A stretch of 13,287 nt of DNA. Source: Gammaproteobacteria bacterium (GTDB lineage Bacteria; Pseudomonadota; Gammaproteobacteria; Steroidobacterales; Steroidobacteraceae). This document shows, one piece after another, positions 1 to 6,753 of the stretch; position 1 is the first letter of the stretch, and the number at the start of each line of letters is the position of its first letter. The translations under genes were made by a program, and so were the position numbers. Under the pieces are notes generated by a model, which was not told the origin of the DNA, made no database searches, and worked only from the letters and a program-made list of their open reading frames with translations. The stretch is taken from NCBI GenBank assembly GCA_029857655.1, contig JAOUGR010000018.1, positions 1 through 13,287 on the forward strand, written 5' to 3'.

Positions 1-364
1 GGCCTTCGAGATATACGTTACCCCAGGCTGGCCGGTTGAGCCTGATGTCGCCGCACCGGACCTGGAAACGCTGCGCGAGACAGTGCGCGCGTCGGCCGAG
101 CGGGTCCGCGAACTGGCCGGCGAGCCGCCCATCGAGATCCGCCGGCTGCAGGGCTCAAGCGGTGTCGGCTATTACTTCGTCGCACCGGAAGGCGCCCCGC
201 AAACCGAGGAGTTCAGGTACATGAACCAGGGCATGTTGCTGGTTGGCGAACTGATCGTCCAGTTCACGATCCTGACGAACGAAGGCCAGGACGCCGTCGT
301 CGAAGAGGCGTTTGCGATGCTGAAGAGTGCGGTGCACCGGCATGCCGGCCTGGATCAGCGATAG
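1..364 (+). CDS. C-terminal part of an unrecognised protein (5' end outside window)
   Basis: The reading frame is open from base 2 of the window to a TAG at 362-364, so about 120 C-terminal residues are visible and the true start lies upstream. I do not recognise the family. The visible part begins with a strand-like AFEIYVTPGW, then an Arg/Glu-rich helical stretch, then a run of alternating beta-type segments (GVGYYFVAPE, MLLVGELIVQFTIL). It ends in an amphipathic helix (VVEEAFAMLKSAVHR). The alternation of strands followed by a final helix is reminiscent of PsbP/DcrB-like small periplasmic domains, but this is a fold impression, not an identification. An internal ATG at 83 is unlikely to be the start, because the protein-like sequence continues upstream without a break. 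The gene runs convergently toward the TRAP permease, with 43 bp between the stop codons. Confidence 0.6.
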   Translation, partial: AFEIYVTPGWPVEPDVAAPDLETLRETVRASAERVRELAGEPPIEIRRLQGSSGVGYYFVAPEGAPQTEEFRYMNQGMLLVGELIVQFTILTNEGQDAVVEEAFAMLKSAVHRHAGLDQR

Positions 365-407
365 AACCGGTCGATCGACTCGGAGAACAATCCAGCGGCG
401 CGCATGA

Positions 408-2180
408 CTACAGCAGCCATCGCGGCAGCGCCAGCGTCAATTCCGGGAATGCCGTGATCAGCGCGACCCCGATCGCCAGCACCACGAGAATCGGCAGCGA
501 GGCGCGGGCGACTTCGAGCACAGGGCGCCCGAAACGCGACGCCGACATGAAAAGATTCAGACCCACCGGCGGCGTCAGGTAGCCAAGTTCGAGATTGGCC
601 AGCAGGATCACGCCGAGATGCACTGGCTCGACGCCAAACGCGAGCGCGACCGGCACGATCAGCGGCGCGACCACGATGATGGCCGAAAAGATATCCATCA
701 GGCTGCCGACCACCAGCAGGAACAAGTTCAGTATCAGCAGGAACAGCCAGCGCGCCTCGATAGTGCTCTCGATCCAGACGGTCAGCCGGTCCGGAACGTG
801 CTCCGTGATCAGCAGATTGGTCAGGCCCATCGCGGCGCCCAGGATCAGCAGCACGCCACCGACCAGCAGGCCGCATTCGCACATGACGGCCACGAGCGCC
901 GCGCCGCGTGGCAGGTCACGATTGACGAACGCCGCGATCAGCAGCGCGTAGGCCGCAGTAATGGCAGCGGCCTGCACCGGCAGCACGAATCCGCCGAAAA
1001 TCAGCACCAGCGGCACTATCGGCAGCAGCAGTTCCCATTTCGCGCGCCAGGTCGTCACGACCGCGCGGCGCCAGCTGAACCGCGGGCGTTTCTTCAGACT
1101 CGGCGAAGCGGCAATGCCCCAGGCACAGGCCAGCACTACCATCAGCAGACCCGGCACGGCGCCGGCCAGGAACATCTCTTCGATGGAAACCTGCGCGACG
1201 ATGGAATAGAGGATCAGCGGCAGGCAGGGCGCGAACAACACGCCAAGAGAACCCGCGCCGGTCACCAGCCCGAGCGCGGCACGATCACCGTAACGCGACG
1301 ACAGCAGTATCGGCATCAGCAGGCCGCCAAGCGCCAGTATCGTCACGCCGGACCCGCCGGTGAACGCGGTGAAAAATGCGCAGGCAAATACGGTGACAAC
1401 CGCCGGCCCGCCGCGCAGATGGCCGGACCAGGCTCGCAGCAATCGCACCAGGCGCCGTGCCGCGCCGCTAGCGGCAACGATATAACCGGCCAGCGTGAAT
1501 AAAGGCAGTGTTGCGAGCAGCGGATTCGTGACCTGGTCATAGTGATCCAGCGGAATCGATGCGATCGGGTCGCCCGCGCTGATGAAGAATATCAACGCGA
1601 CGCCGGCCAGGCCGACGAAGATCGGCGCGCCGAGCACGATGGCGGCGGCCAGCACCACCAGCATCGGCGTGCGTGCGGCAGCAACACCACCATCCAGTTG
1701 CGAAACCGCGTATGTCAGACCCGCCGCGATCAGCAGCAGGACGATTCGAGCAGCAAGGCCGCCGGCCGCATGCCGCACGATTCGCAATGTGATCAAAGCG
1801 AAACCCAGCGGCATCACGGCCTGCAGCACGATGCGCGGTATGCCGAAAGCGAGCCGACTTGACGAGGCCGCCTCCTCCGACACGAACTGCCAGGCTGCCA
1901 GCGTCAGCAGTGCGGCGACTGTCGTGCTGACCAGGCCGGTGAATGCCGCAATCGCGGGTTTCCACGCCGGCGGCAAAGCCTGGGCGACGGTTCCCATGGA
2001 CAGCAGCCGGTTTTCGCGGGCCGCCGCCATGCCGCCCAGCATGCCGACCAGGAGCGTCAGGTGACGGATCAGCTCGTCGGTATTGGCGAATGTCGTGCTG
2101 GCGCTCGCCACTCCCAGCAGCACGAGCAGGGCAAGAGTCGTGGCGAGCAGCAGATCTTCGGCCCGGTGGACGACCGACAT
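408..2180 (-). CDS. TRAP transporter fused permease (DctQ-DctM)
   Basis: This 590-residue inner-membrane protein is the permease of a tripartite ATP-independent periplasmic transporter, using an ion gradient to import substrate delivered by the neighbouring binding protein. Residues ~1-140 form a DctQ-like small subunit with four hydrophobic spans and the REN motif (55-57) usual in that subunit. Residues ~145-590 form a DctM-like large subunit with many spans. Its signatures include FTGGSGVTILALGG (273-286), the re-entrant-type LFAPCLPLILY (315-325) and NLELGYLTPPVGLNLF (529-544). I chose the ATG at 2180 because it overlaps the stop of the upstream dctP gene as TGATG, with no good Shine-Dalgarno just upstream; translation is probably by termination-reinitiation. 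The frame also has an ATG at 2294, inside dctP, but that adds 38 Arg/Gly-rich residues unlike DctQ. Fusion of Q and M is common in this family. It is the last gene of the operon. Confidence 0.93.
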   Translation of the reverse strand: MSVVHRAEDLLLATTLALLVLLGVASASTTFANTDELIRHLTLLVGMLGGMAAARENRLLSMGTVAQALPPAWKPAIAAFTGLVSTTVAALLTLAAWQFVSEEAASSSRLAFGIPRIVLQAVMPLGFALITLRIVRHAAGGLAARIVLLLIAAGLTYAVSQLDGGVAAARTPMLVVLAAAIVLGAPIFVGLAGVALIFFISAGDPIASIPLDHYDQVTNPLLATLPLFTLAGYIVAASGAARRLVRLLRAWSGHLRGGPAVVTVFACAFFTAFTGGSGVTILALGGLLMPILLSSRYGDRAALGLVTGAGSLGVLFAPCLPLILYSIVAQVSIEEMFLAGAVPGLLMVVLACAWGIAASPSLKKRPRFSWRRAVVTTWRAKWELLLPIVPLVLIFGGFVLPVQAAAITAAYALLIAAFVNRDLPRGAALVAVMCECGLLVGGVLLILGAAMGLTNLLITEHVPDRLTVWIESTIEARWLFLLILNLFLLVVGSLMDIFSAIIVVAPLIVPVALAFGVEPVHLGVILLANLELGYLTPPVGLNLFMSASRFGRPVLEVARASLPILVVLAIGVALITAFPELTLALPRWLL

Positions 2181-3205
2181 CACGTGCCGGCAGCGTGCCT
2201 GGCCTTCAGTATCTCGACCGCCGCGTCGAACATCGGCGCGGGAACCAGCGTGCCGCGGATGCGCGGATAGATGCTCGCCGCCTCGGCACGCCACTGGCGT
2301 TCTGCGTCCGGCGTCATCGGGATGACCTTGAGTCCCATCTTGTCCTTCATCGCCTGCACCGCCTCCTCGTCCTCGGCGCGGCTGAAGCGGCGCATTTCGT
2401 GACCGGCGCGCTCGGAAGTCTCGCGCAGCCAGGCCTGGGTCGCGGGGGTGAGCTTGTCCCAGGCGCGCTTGGTGACGACCAGCGCGCCAGTGATCGGCGC
2501 CCAGCGCAGGTCGAGCATGTATGGCGCATAGGTCGGAACTTGGCTGAAGTTGGCCAGGAACGCAGGCACCGGCAGCGCATCGATCATGCCGTTGCGCAGC
2601 CCGAGCAGGATCTGGTCCGGCTCGAGAACCACCGGGGTGTAATAGGCCTTCATTATCTCGACGCTCTCCGGATCGCCGGAACTCGCATATACGCGCATCG
2701 GCTTCAGGTCCTGCAGGCGATTTATGGGCTTGCTGGAGAAATAGCGGACCCAGCCGGCGTCGCCCCAGAACATCACGACGTAACCGGCTGCGCCCAGGCG
2801 CCGCTCGAGTTCGGGACGCAGCTTCTCGCGCACCGCGTCGACATCGTCCCAGTCGCGGAACATCAGCGGCATGTACTGCAGCGCGGTCACCGAGCGGTCA
2901 ATCTGCGCGAGGCCGACAGCAGACAGCATCGCACCCTGGATCTGTCCGACGCGCATGCGCCGGACGATCTGCAATTCGCCGCCCTGGGTTCCCGCATAGA
3001 TGTTCATCGAAACGCCGCCGGCGCCACGGGTCCACTCATTGCCGAGCGTCTGCAGGCGTTTGTGGAAGGAAGAACCGGAAGGTGCGACGGTCGCGATGCG
3101 CAATTCCGTGCCCGCGGCCGCGGGTGCGGCAGATCCGAGGGCGCAGGCAACGGCTGCCAGCGATATCGCGGCGAGACGCAAGCGGAAACGCGGGCCGTTG
3201 ATCAT
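2180..3205 (-). CDS. TRAP transporter solute-binding protein, DctP family (TatP-like)
   Basis: This 341-residue protein is the periplasmic receptor that captures substrate and hands it to the fused permease. A signal peptide is clear: basic start (RFRLR), hydrophobic core, and a cleavage site after Ala31 (APAAA|GTE). The mature protein starts with the DctP strand TELRIATVAPSGS. It keeps the family's central region with Arg154 (GWVRYFSSKP) and Arg171 (LKPMRVYASS), the latter at the position of the Arg that binds carboxylate in many DctP proteins, followed by the LLGLRNGMIDALPVP segment. The ATG at 3205 overlaps the TGA of the upstream TatT gene (ATGA) and has an AGAGGA ribosome site six bases upstream. 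An ATG further upstream would add 24 residues and bury the signal peptide. Because its partner is a TatT protein, the ligand may be hydrophobic; the ligand cannot be named from sequence. Confidence 0.93.
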   Translation of the reverse strand: MINGPRFRLRLAAISLAAVACALGSAAPAAAGTELRIATVAPSGSSFHKRLQTLGNEWTRGAGGVSMNIYAGTQGGELQIVRRMRVGQIQGAMLSAVGLAQIDRSVTALQYMPLMFRDWDDVDAVREKLRPELERRLGAAGYVVMFWGDAGWVRYFSSKPINRLQDLKPMRVYASSGDPESVEIMKAYYTPVVLEPDQILLGLRNGMIDALPVPAFLANFSQVPTYAPYMLDLRWAPITGALVVTKRAWDKLTPATQAWLRETSERAGHEMRRFSRAEDEEAVQAMKDKMGLKVIPMTPDAERQWRAEAASIYPRIRGTLVPAPMFDAAVEILKARHAAGT

Positions 3206-4176
3206 GGCTGTTCCTCTAGACCTTTGGTTTCTTCCAGCGGGGGCAGGATCCACCGATCGACATGGGCCAGCAGCCAAACGGCCCGGCGCTGGAATATGGC
3301 GTTCGCCAGTCGTGTCGGTGGATCATCGTCAGGATTAATCTTGAGCGCCGCCTCGAGCATCGCGTCGAAACAGGCGCGATCTTCCTGCGGAATGCAGACG
3401 GATTCGGCCCAGGAAACATAGGGACCCGCGGTCCTGCCCTGGGACAATGCAATGGTGCGATCGAAATGCTTTCTCGCACTGGCAATCCGCTCGTCAAAGC
3501 TTCCAAAGGCATCAGGCCGCGCCATCTCGTAGGTCACCAGGAAGGAATGAATGGCGCCTCGATCCCAGTCCTCGTCCACCGCGAGCGCCCGGTCGATCAA
3601 GGCCGATACCAGGGGCAGCTCTGCGACCAGCGCCGGGTCGTCCTTGCCGAGCGCAATTGCCGCTGCCCAGGACGCAGCGGTCCAGTAGAGCAGGTCCACT
3701 TCCGCGGCACCCGCCTTTGCGACGGCGCCGGCGGCATTCGTTCGAAGCGTCGTGCTGAAACCCGGCACGGCCACGTCGAGACCACGCAATCCGTAGTTCC
3801 GCGCACGCAGGTACATCCGCCTTGCCCGATTCCACGCGGCCCAGGCACGATCAGTGTCATCAAGTGAAACGACATCCGCCTCCTGCTGCACAAAGGCGTA
3901 GGCGTATTGCGTGAAGCCTGCCGCGGTTGCCGAGAGCAGCTCGCGATGCTCGGGGGTGGATGCCAGCACGCTTTCCATCAGCTTCAGGCTGAATGGCAGG
4001 GCAGCGCCAATCAGTTCAGGGTCTTCGTCACCCGAATACGTCGTGCCTGCCGACGCCAGGGTATCGCCGATCTTGTTGGCGGCGAATCGCTGCACCGAGC
4101 AACCGGACGCCAGGAAGGCAATTGCCAGCATGCTCATGCCGGCCATGTTTCTGGGCTTGAGACTCAACAAGGCCAT
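3202..4176 (-). CDS. TRAP transporter TatT component, TPR-like lipoprotein
   Basis: The 324-residue protein resembles the T component of TatT-type TRAP transporters, known structurally from Treponema pallidum Tp0956. That protein is an all-helical, TPR-like, trimeric periplasmic protein that binds the solute receptor TatP and is proposed to help load hydrophobic ligands. Here a short hydrophobic leader ends in a lipobox-like LASGC, with Cys26 the likely lipidated residue and Ser27 at +2, compatible with outer-membrane sorting. The rest is helical and Ala-rich, with family-like blocks such as SLKLMESVLASTPEHRELL and YLRARNYGLRGLD, and a Trp-rich LLYWTAASWAAAIAL segment. It is the first gene of the operon and its stop overlaps the start of the binding protein by 4 nt. 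The ATG at 4176 has only a weak AGG upstream; ATGs at codons 11, 14 and 16 would shorten the leader. TatT identity is a family recognition made by eye. Confidence 0.85.
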   Translation of the reverse strand: MALLSLKPRNMAGMSMLAIAFLASGCSVQRFAANKIGDTLASAGTTYSGDEDPELIGAALPFSLKLMESVLASTPEHRELLSATAAGFTQYAYAFVQQEADVVSLDDTDRAWAAWNRARRMYLRARNYGLRGLDVAVPGFSTTLRTNAAGAVAKAGAAEVDLLYWTAASWAAAIALGKDDPALVAELPLVSALIDRALAVDEDWDRGAIHSFLVTYEMARPDAFGSFDERIASARKHFDRTIALSQGRTAGPYVSWAESVCIPQEDRACFDAMLEAALKINPDDDPPTRLANAIFQRRAVWLLAHVDRWILPPLEETKGLEEQP

Positions 4177-4388
4177 TTAACCTGATCGGTCATGTTCGGA
4201 TCCTCGTCCTCGGCTGCCCCGCATGATACCTCCGGGATAGCCTGCAGTCTTAAACAAGCCATCCGGCCGGAACTTGCCGTTGTATGACAAGCAGCGTAAA
4301 CGTGGGTTCCGGTCACGGATAATCAGTGCGGGGCCGCAAATTGAGATCAATAAGAAAAAGACTTCAACGGGCAGCAAGGACGTGACCG
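4177..4388. promoter_or_regulatory. Divergent control region between the tatT-type operon and the pirin pair
   Basis: These 212 bases separate two divergent start codons and must hold the promoters of both units. On the + strand a GATAAT (4318-4323) matches the -10 consensus at five of six positions, but no convincing -35 box stands 16-18 bp upstream. A Shine-Dalgarno AAGGA (4376-4380) precedes the pirin ATG by eight bases. No equally good -10/-35 pair was seen for the minus strand. The region is more AT-rich near the pirin start. An imperfect dyad at 4261-4320 overlaps the candidate -10 and is listed separately. Confidence 0.5.
4261..4320. repeat. Imperfect inverted repeat overlapping a candidate -10 box
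   Basis: The left arm ATCCGGCCGGAAC (4261-4273) is the reverse complement of the right arm GTTCCGGTCACGGAT (4306-4320), apart from a small internal bulge. Five pairs (4261-4265 with 4316-4320) and seven pairs (4267-4273 with 4306-4312) flank a 1x3 internal loop. The central 32 bases contain a smaller CTTG...CAAG dyad (4273-4276 with 4288-4291). The right arm ends in the GATAAT at 4318-4323. It could be a pair of operator half-sites for a regulator of the divergent genes, or a leader hairpin if transcription starts upstream. In GC-rich DNA it could also be chance. Confidence 0.4.
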
Positions 4389-5297
4389 ATGGGCAATGAT
4401 GCAGTGAAGATGGAACGCCTCGAGGCGCATCGTGCCGTGATCGGCGACGGCTTCGAGATCCGTCGAGCGGTACCAAACCGCCATTGCCGCATGATTGGCG
4501 CCTGGTGCTTCCTTGATCATGCTGGCCCGGTGCGCTACAAACCCGGCAAGGGCCTCAATATCGGCCCGCATCCGCACATTGGCCTCCAGACATTCACCTG
4601 GATGATCGAAGGCGAGGTGTTGCACCGCGACAGCCTGGGCTGCGTACAGCTGATCCGTCCCGGGCAGGTCAACTTGATGACCGCGGGCCGTGGCATTTCG
4701 CATTCGGAGGAATCGCCGTTGGGCCGGACCGGGCGTTTTCATTCCACGCAACTCTGGATTGCGCTCCCGGATGCCGAGCGCCATCGTGAGCCTGACTTTC
4801 ATCACTATCCGGCATTGCCGGTCATCGACCGCGGTGGCTTCCGGGTCACGGTGCTCGCCGGCACATGCGATGGTGAAATATCGCCCGCAAGAGTCTATAC
4901 GCCGCTCGTCGGGCTCGACATCGCCACGCGCGGACGCGCGCAATGCACGCTGCCGCTCAATCCCTCCTTCGAGCATGCGGCATTGACGCTCGAGGGCGCG
5001 CCTGACTTGAATGGCGACCTGCTTGAACCGGGGACCCTCCTTTACCTGGGCACCGGCCATGGATCGCTCGAACTCAACTCGCCCGCAAAATCACGGGTGC
5101 TGGTTATCGGCGGCGTGCCGTTCGGCGAGGAGATTCTCCTGTGGTGGAACTTCGTCGCGCGTACACCTGCCGAAATGGAGGCCGCAAGGCGCGACTGGAT
5201 TGAAGGCGAGCGTTTCGGCCAGGTCCATGGTGCCAGCGGAAAGCCATTGATTGCCCCGGAGCTGAAGGGCCTGAATCCCGGAGGAGCACGCAAATAA
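4389..5297 (+). CDS. Pirin family protein (first of a tandem pair)
   Basis: A 302-residue bicupin of the pirin family, cytoplasmic, with no signal peptide. Pirins bind Fe in the N-terminal cupin. Characterised members act as quercetin 2,3-dioxygenases or as metal-dependent regulatory partners, and the physiological role of most bacterial ones is unknown. The four metal ligands of the family are all present: His61 and His63 in GPHPHIG, and His105 and Glu107 in RGISHSEE. The pirin signature around FTWMIEGEVLHRDS follows the first two. The second cupin (about residues 170-285) is more divergent, as usual. The ATG at 4389 has AAGGA eight bases upstream, and an in-frame TGA lies six bases before it, so the start is fixed. 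The next gene, also a pirin, follows after 53 bp in the same direction and the two are probably co-transcribed. Confidence 0.92.
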   Translation: MGNDAVKMERLEAHRAVIGDGFEIRRAVPNRHCRMIGAWCFLDHAGPVRYKPGKGLNIGPHPHIGLQTFTWMIEGEVLHRDSLGCVQLIRPGQVNLMTAGRGISHSEESPLGRTGRFHSTQLWIALPDAERHREPDFHHYPALPVIDRGGFRVTVLAGTCDGEISPARVYTPLVGLDIATRGRAQCTLPLNPSFEHAALTLEGAPDLNGDLLEPGTLLYLGTGHGSLELNSPAKSRVLVIGGVPFGEEILLWWNFVARTPAEMEAARRDWIEGERFGQVHGASGKPLIAPELKGLNPGGARK

Positions 5298-5350
5298 ACC
5301 GTATCGCATCAAGCAGCATCGCAAACCAACAAGCCGAGAAGGCCTGAATC

Positions 5351-6226
5351 ATGCGCAAGGTACTGGCCGTCCACGATCCGCGCCCGCCGCATTGGGTTGG
5401 TGACGGATTTCCCGTGCGCTCCATATTCTCTTACGACGGCCTGGGCCGCGAGCAGCTCAGTCCGTTCCTGATGCTGGATTACGCCGCACCGCGACATTTC
5501 GCACCAGCGGCTCAGCGACGCGGTGTCGGCGAACACCCGCATCGCGGCTTCGAGACGGTCACTATTGTCTACCAGGGCGAACTGGAGCACCGCGATTCGG
5601 CCGGCAATGGCGGGCGCATCGGCCAGGGCGACGTGCAATGGATGACGGCCGCATCCGGGATCATCCATGAGGAATTTCACTCGGAATCATTCACGCGTGC
5701 CGGCGGCACGATGGAAATGATGCAGCTCTGGGTCAACCTGCCGGCCAAGGACAAGATGTCCCCGCCCCGCTACCAGACCCTGCTCGATCGGGACATCCCA
5801 TCGATCCAGCTACCCGATGGCGCCGGGCGCCTGCGCGTGATCGCCGGCGAATTCGCGGCGAGCAAGGGCCCCGCGAAGACTTTCACGCCGGTTAATGTCT
5901 GGGACCTTCGACTGAACGCAGGAAAGACGGCAACAATTGCGACACCCGAGGGCCATACGACTGCGATCATTCCGATGCATGGGAACGCCCTGATCAATGG
6001 CGTGCAGGCGGCGGCCGAAGCGCAGCTCGTGATCCTCGATCGCAGCGGCAGCGAGTTCACGATCGGCGTTGAAACCGATGCGACATTGTTGCTGTTGAGT
6101 GGCCAACCCCTGAACGAACCCGTGGTCGGCTATGGCCCGTTTGTCATGACGAGCGATCGTGAGATCTCGCAGGCGATACACGACTACCAGAGCGGGCGCT
6201 TTGGCAACCTGCCGGCGCCCGGCTGA
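5351..6226 (+). CDS. Pirin family protein (second of a tandem pair)
   Basis: A 291-residue cytoplasmic pirin, paralogous to the gene just upstream but clearly diverged from it. The metal ligands are complete: His62 and His64 in GEHPHRGFETV, and His106 and Glu108 in SGIIHEEF. The sequence opens with the usual YDGLG...SPFLMLDY segment of pirins and closes with ISQAIHDYQSGRFG, a C-terminal signature typical of the YhhW-like and larger bacterial pirin group. The ATG at 5351 has GAGAAGG eight bases upstream. It ends two bases short of the stop codon of the convergent DUF1993 gene. Substrate and partner cannot be assigned; quercetinase-type oxygenase or redox-sensing roles are known for relatives only. 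Confidence 0.93.
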   Translation: MRKVLAVHDPRPPHWVGDGFPVRSIFSYDGLGREQLSPFLMLDYAAPRHFAPAAQRRGVGEHPHRGFETVTIVYQGELEHRDSAGNGGRIGQGDVQWMTAASGIIHEEFHSESFTRAGGTMEMMQLWVNLPAKDKMSPPRYQTLLDRDIPSIQLPDGAGRLRVIAGEFAASKGPAKTFTPVNVWDLRLNAGKTATIATPEGHTTAIIPMHGNALINGVQAAAEAQLVILDRSGSEFTIGVETDATLLLLSGQPLNEPVVGYGPFVMTSDREISQAIHDYQSGRFGNLPAPG

Positions 6227-6228
6227 CA

Positions 6229-6735
6229 TCAGGCGCGACCGAGAAAATCCGCCTTGCCCAGTTCAAGGCCATTGTGGCGGAGGATGTTGTACGCGGTCGT
6301 CACGTGGAAATAGAGATTTGGCAGCACCTGATGCACCAGGTAGGGCCGACCCAGCATCGACTTTTCGGTCGAGCGCGTCTTCCAGCTGATCGTGCGATCC
6401 TCCGAACCCTCGAACTGCGCCGGTTTCAGCGTCTCAAGAAATGCAACCGTCTTTTTCGTACGCACGATCAGTTCAGCCAGCGTTTTTTCGTTGTCTTCGA
6501 ATGACGGGGACTCCACGCCTGCGAGCCTGGCTGCACCGCCCTTGGCGGAATCCGAGGCGATCTGCACCTGCCGCACCAGCGGAAACATGTCCGGGTAAAG
6601 TCGCGCGTTGACGAGGACGGCGGGGTCGATTTTCTTCGCCTCGGCATGCGCCGCCGCCTTTTCGAGGATGGCTGCAAGGCTGTTCATCATGCGGACGCCG
6701 GGCGCCACGCAAGCGTCGTACATGGAGATTTTCAT
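6229..6735 (-). CDS. DUF1993 family protein
   Basis: A 168-residue soluble protein matching the DUF1993 family, which has a DinB-like four-helix outline but no established function. Recognisable family blocks are the N-terminal MKISMYDACV, then ARLYPDMFPLVRQVQIASD, the SPSFEDNEKTLAELI helix, and the C-terminal PNLYFHVTTAYNILRHNGLELGK. The frame is open up to 6957, but I placed the start at the ATG at 6735, where the family's conserved N-terminus begins; the upstream part overlaps the dipeptidase gene on the other strand. No clear Shine-Dalgarno precedes it. The gene diverges from the dipeptidase with just 18 bp between start codons and converges with the pirin, 2 bp between stops. Confidence 0.88.
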   Translation of the reverse strand: MKISMYDACVAPGVRMMNSLAAILEKAAAHAEAKKIDPAVLVNARLYPDMFPLVRQVQIASDSAKGGAARLAGVESPSFEDNEKTLAELIVRTKKTVAFLETLKPAQFEGSEDRTISWKTRSTEKSMLGRPYLVHQVLPNLYFHVTTAYNILRHNGLELGKADFLGRA

Positions 6736-6753
6736 CGCTAGAATGTTAGCACA
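6736..6753. promoter_or_regulatory. 18-bp divergent spacer with overlapping -10-like boxes
   Basis: Only 18 bases separate the ATGs of the DUF1993 gene (-) and the dipeptidase gene (+). The spacer contains the small dyad GCTA(gaatgt)TAGC at 6737-6750. On the + strand TAGAAT (6739-6744) matches the -10 consensus at five of six positions. On the - strand TAACAT (6748-6743) matches at four of six. A start about seven bases downstream of either box would fall at or next to the start codon, giving leaderless transcripts. Neither side has a convincing -35 box or Shine-Dalgarno. This is inference from position; the true promoters could lie inside the opposite genes. Confidence 0.4.

Noticed and set aside
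370..379. Perfect palindrome GTCGATCGAC between the first two genes
   Set aside because: Ten bases with no loop, so no transcript hairpin; it is short enough to be chance or a restriction-type site, and no function can be argued.
618..1502. A 294-codon + strand frame rich in Gln, His and Arg
   Set aside because: It is the mirror of the Leu/Ala/Val-rich membrane spans of the permease on the other strand; its composition is an artefact of reading those codons in reverse.
1943..3421. A 492-codon open frame on the + strand opposite the TRAP genes
   Set aside because: It is rich in Arg, Ala, His and Gly, has no recognisable domain, and lies fully antisense to well-supported dctP/dctQM/tatT coding sequence. 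Long antisense frames are common in GC-rich DNA.
4347..5060. A 237-codon - strand frame over the first pirin gene
   Set aside because: It has no family signature and lies antisense to a pirin with all metal ligands in place.
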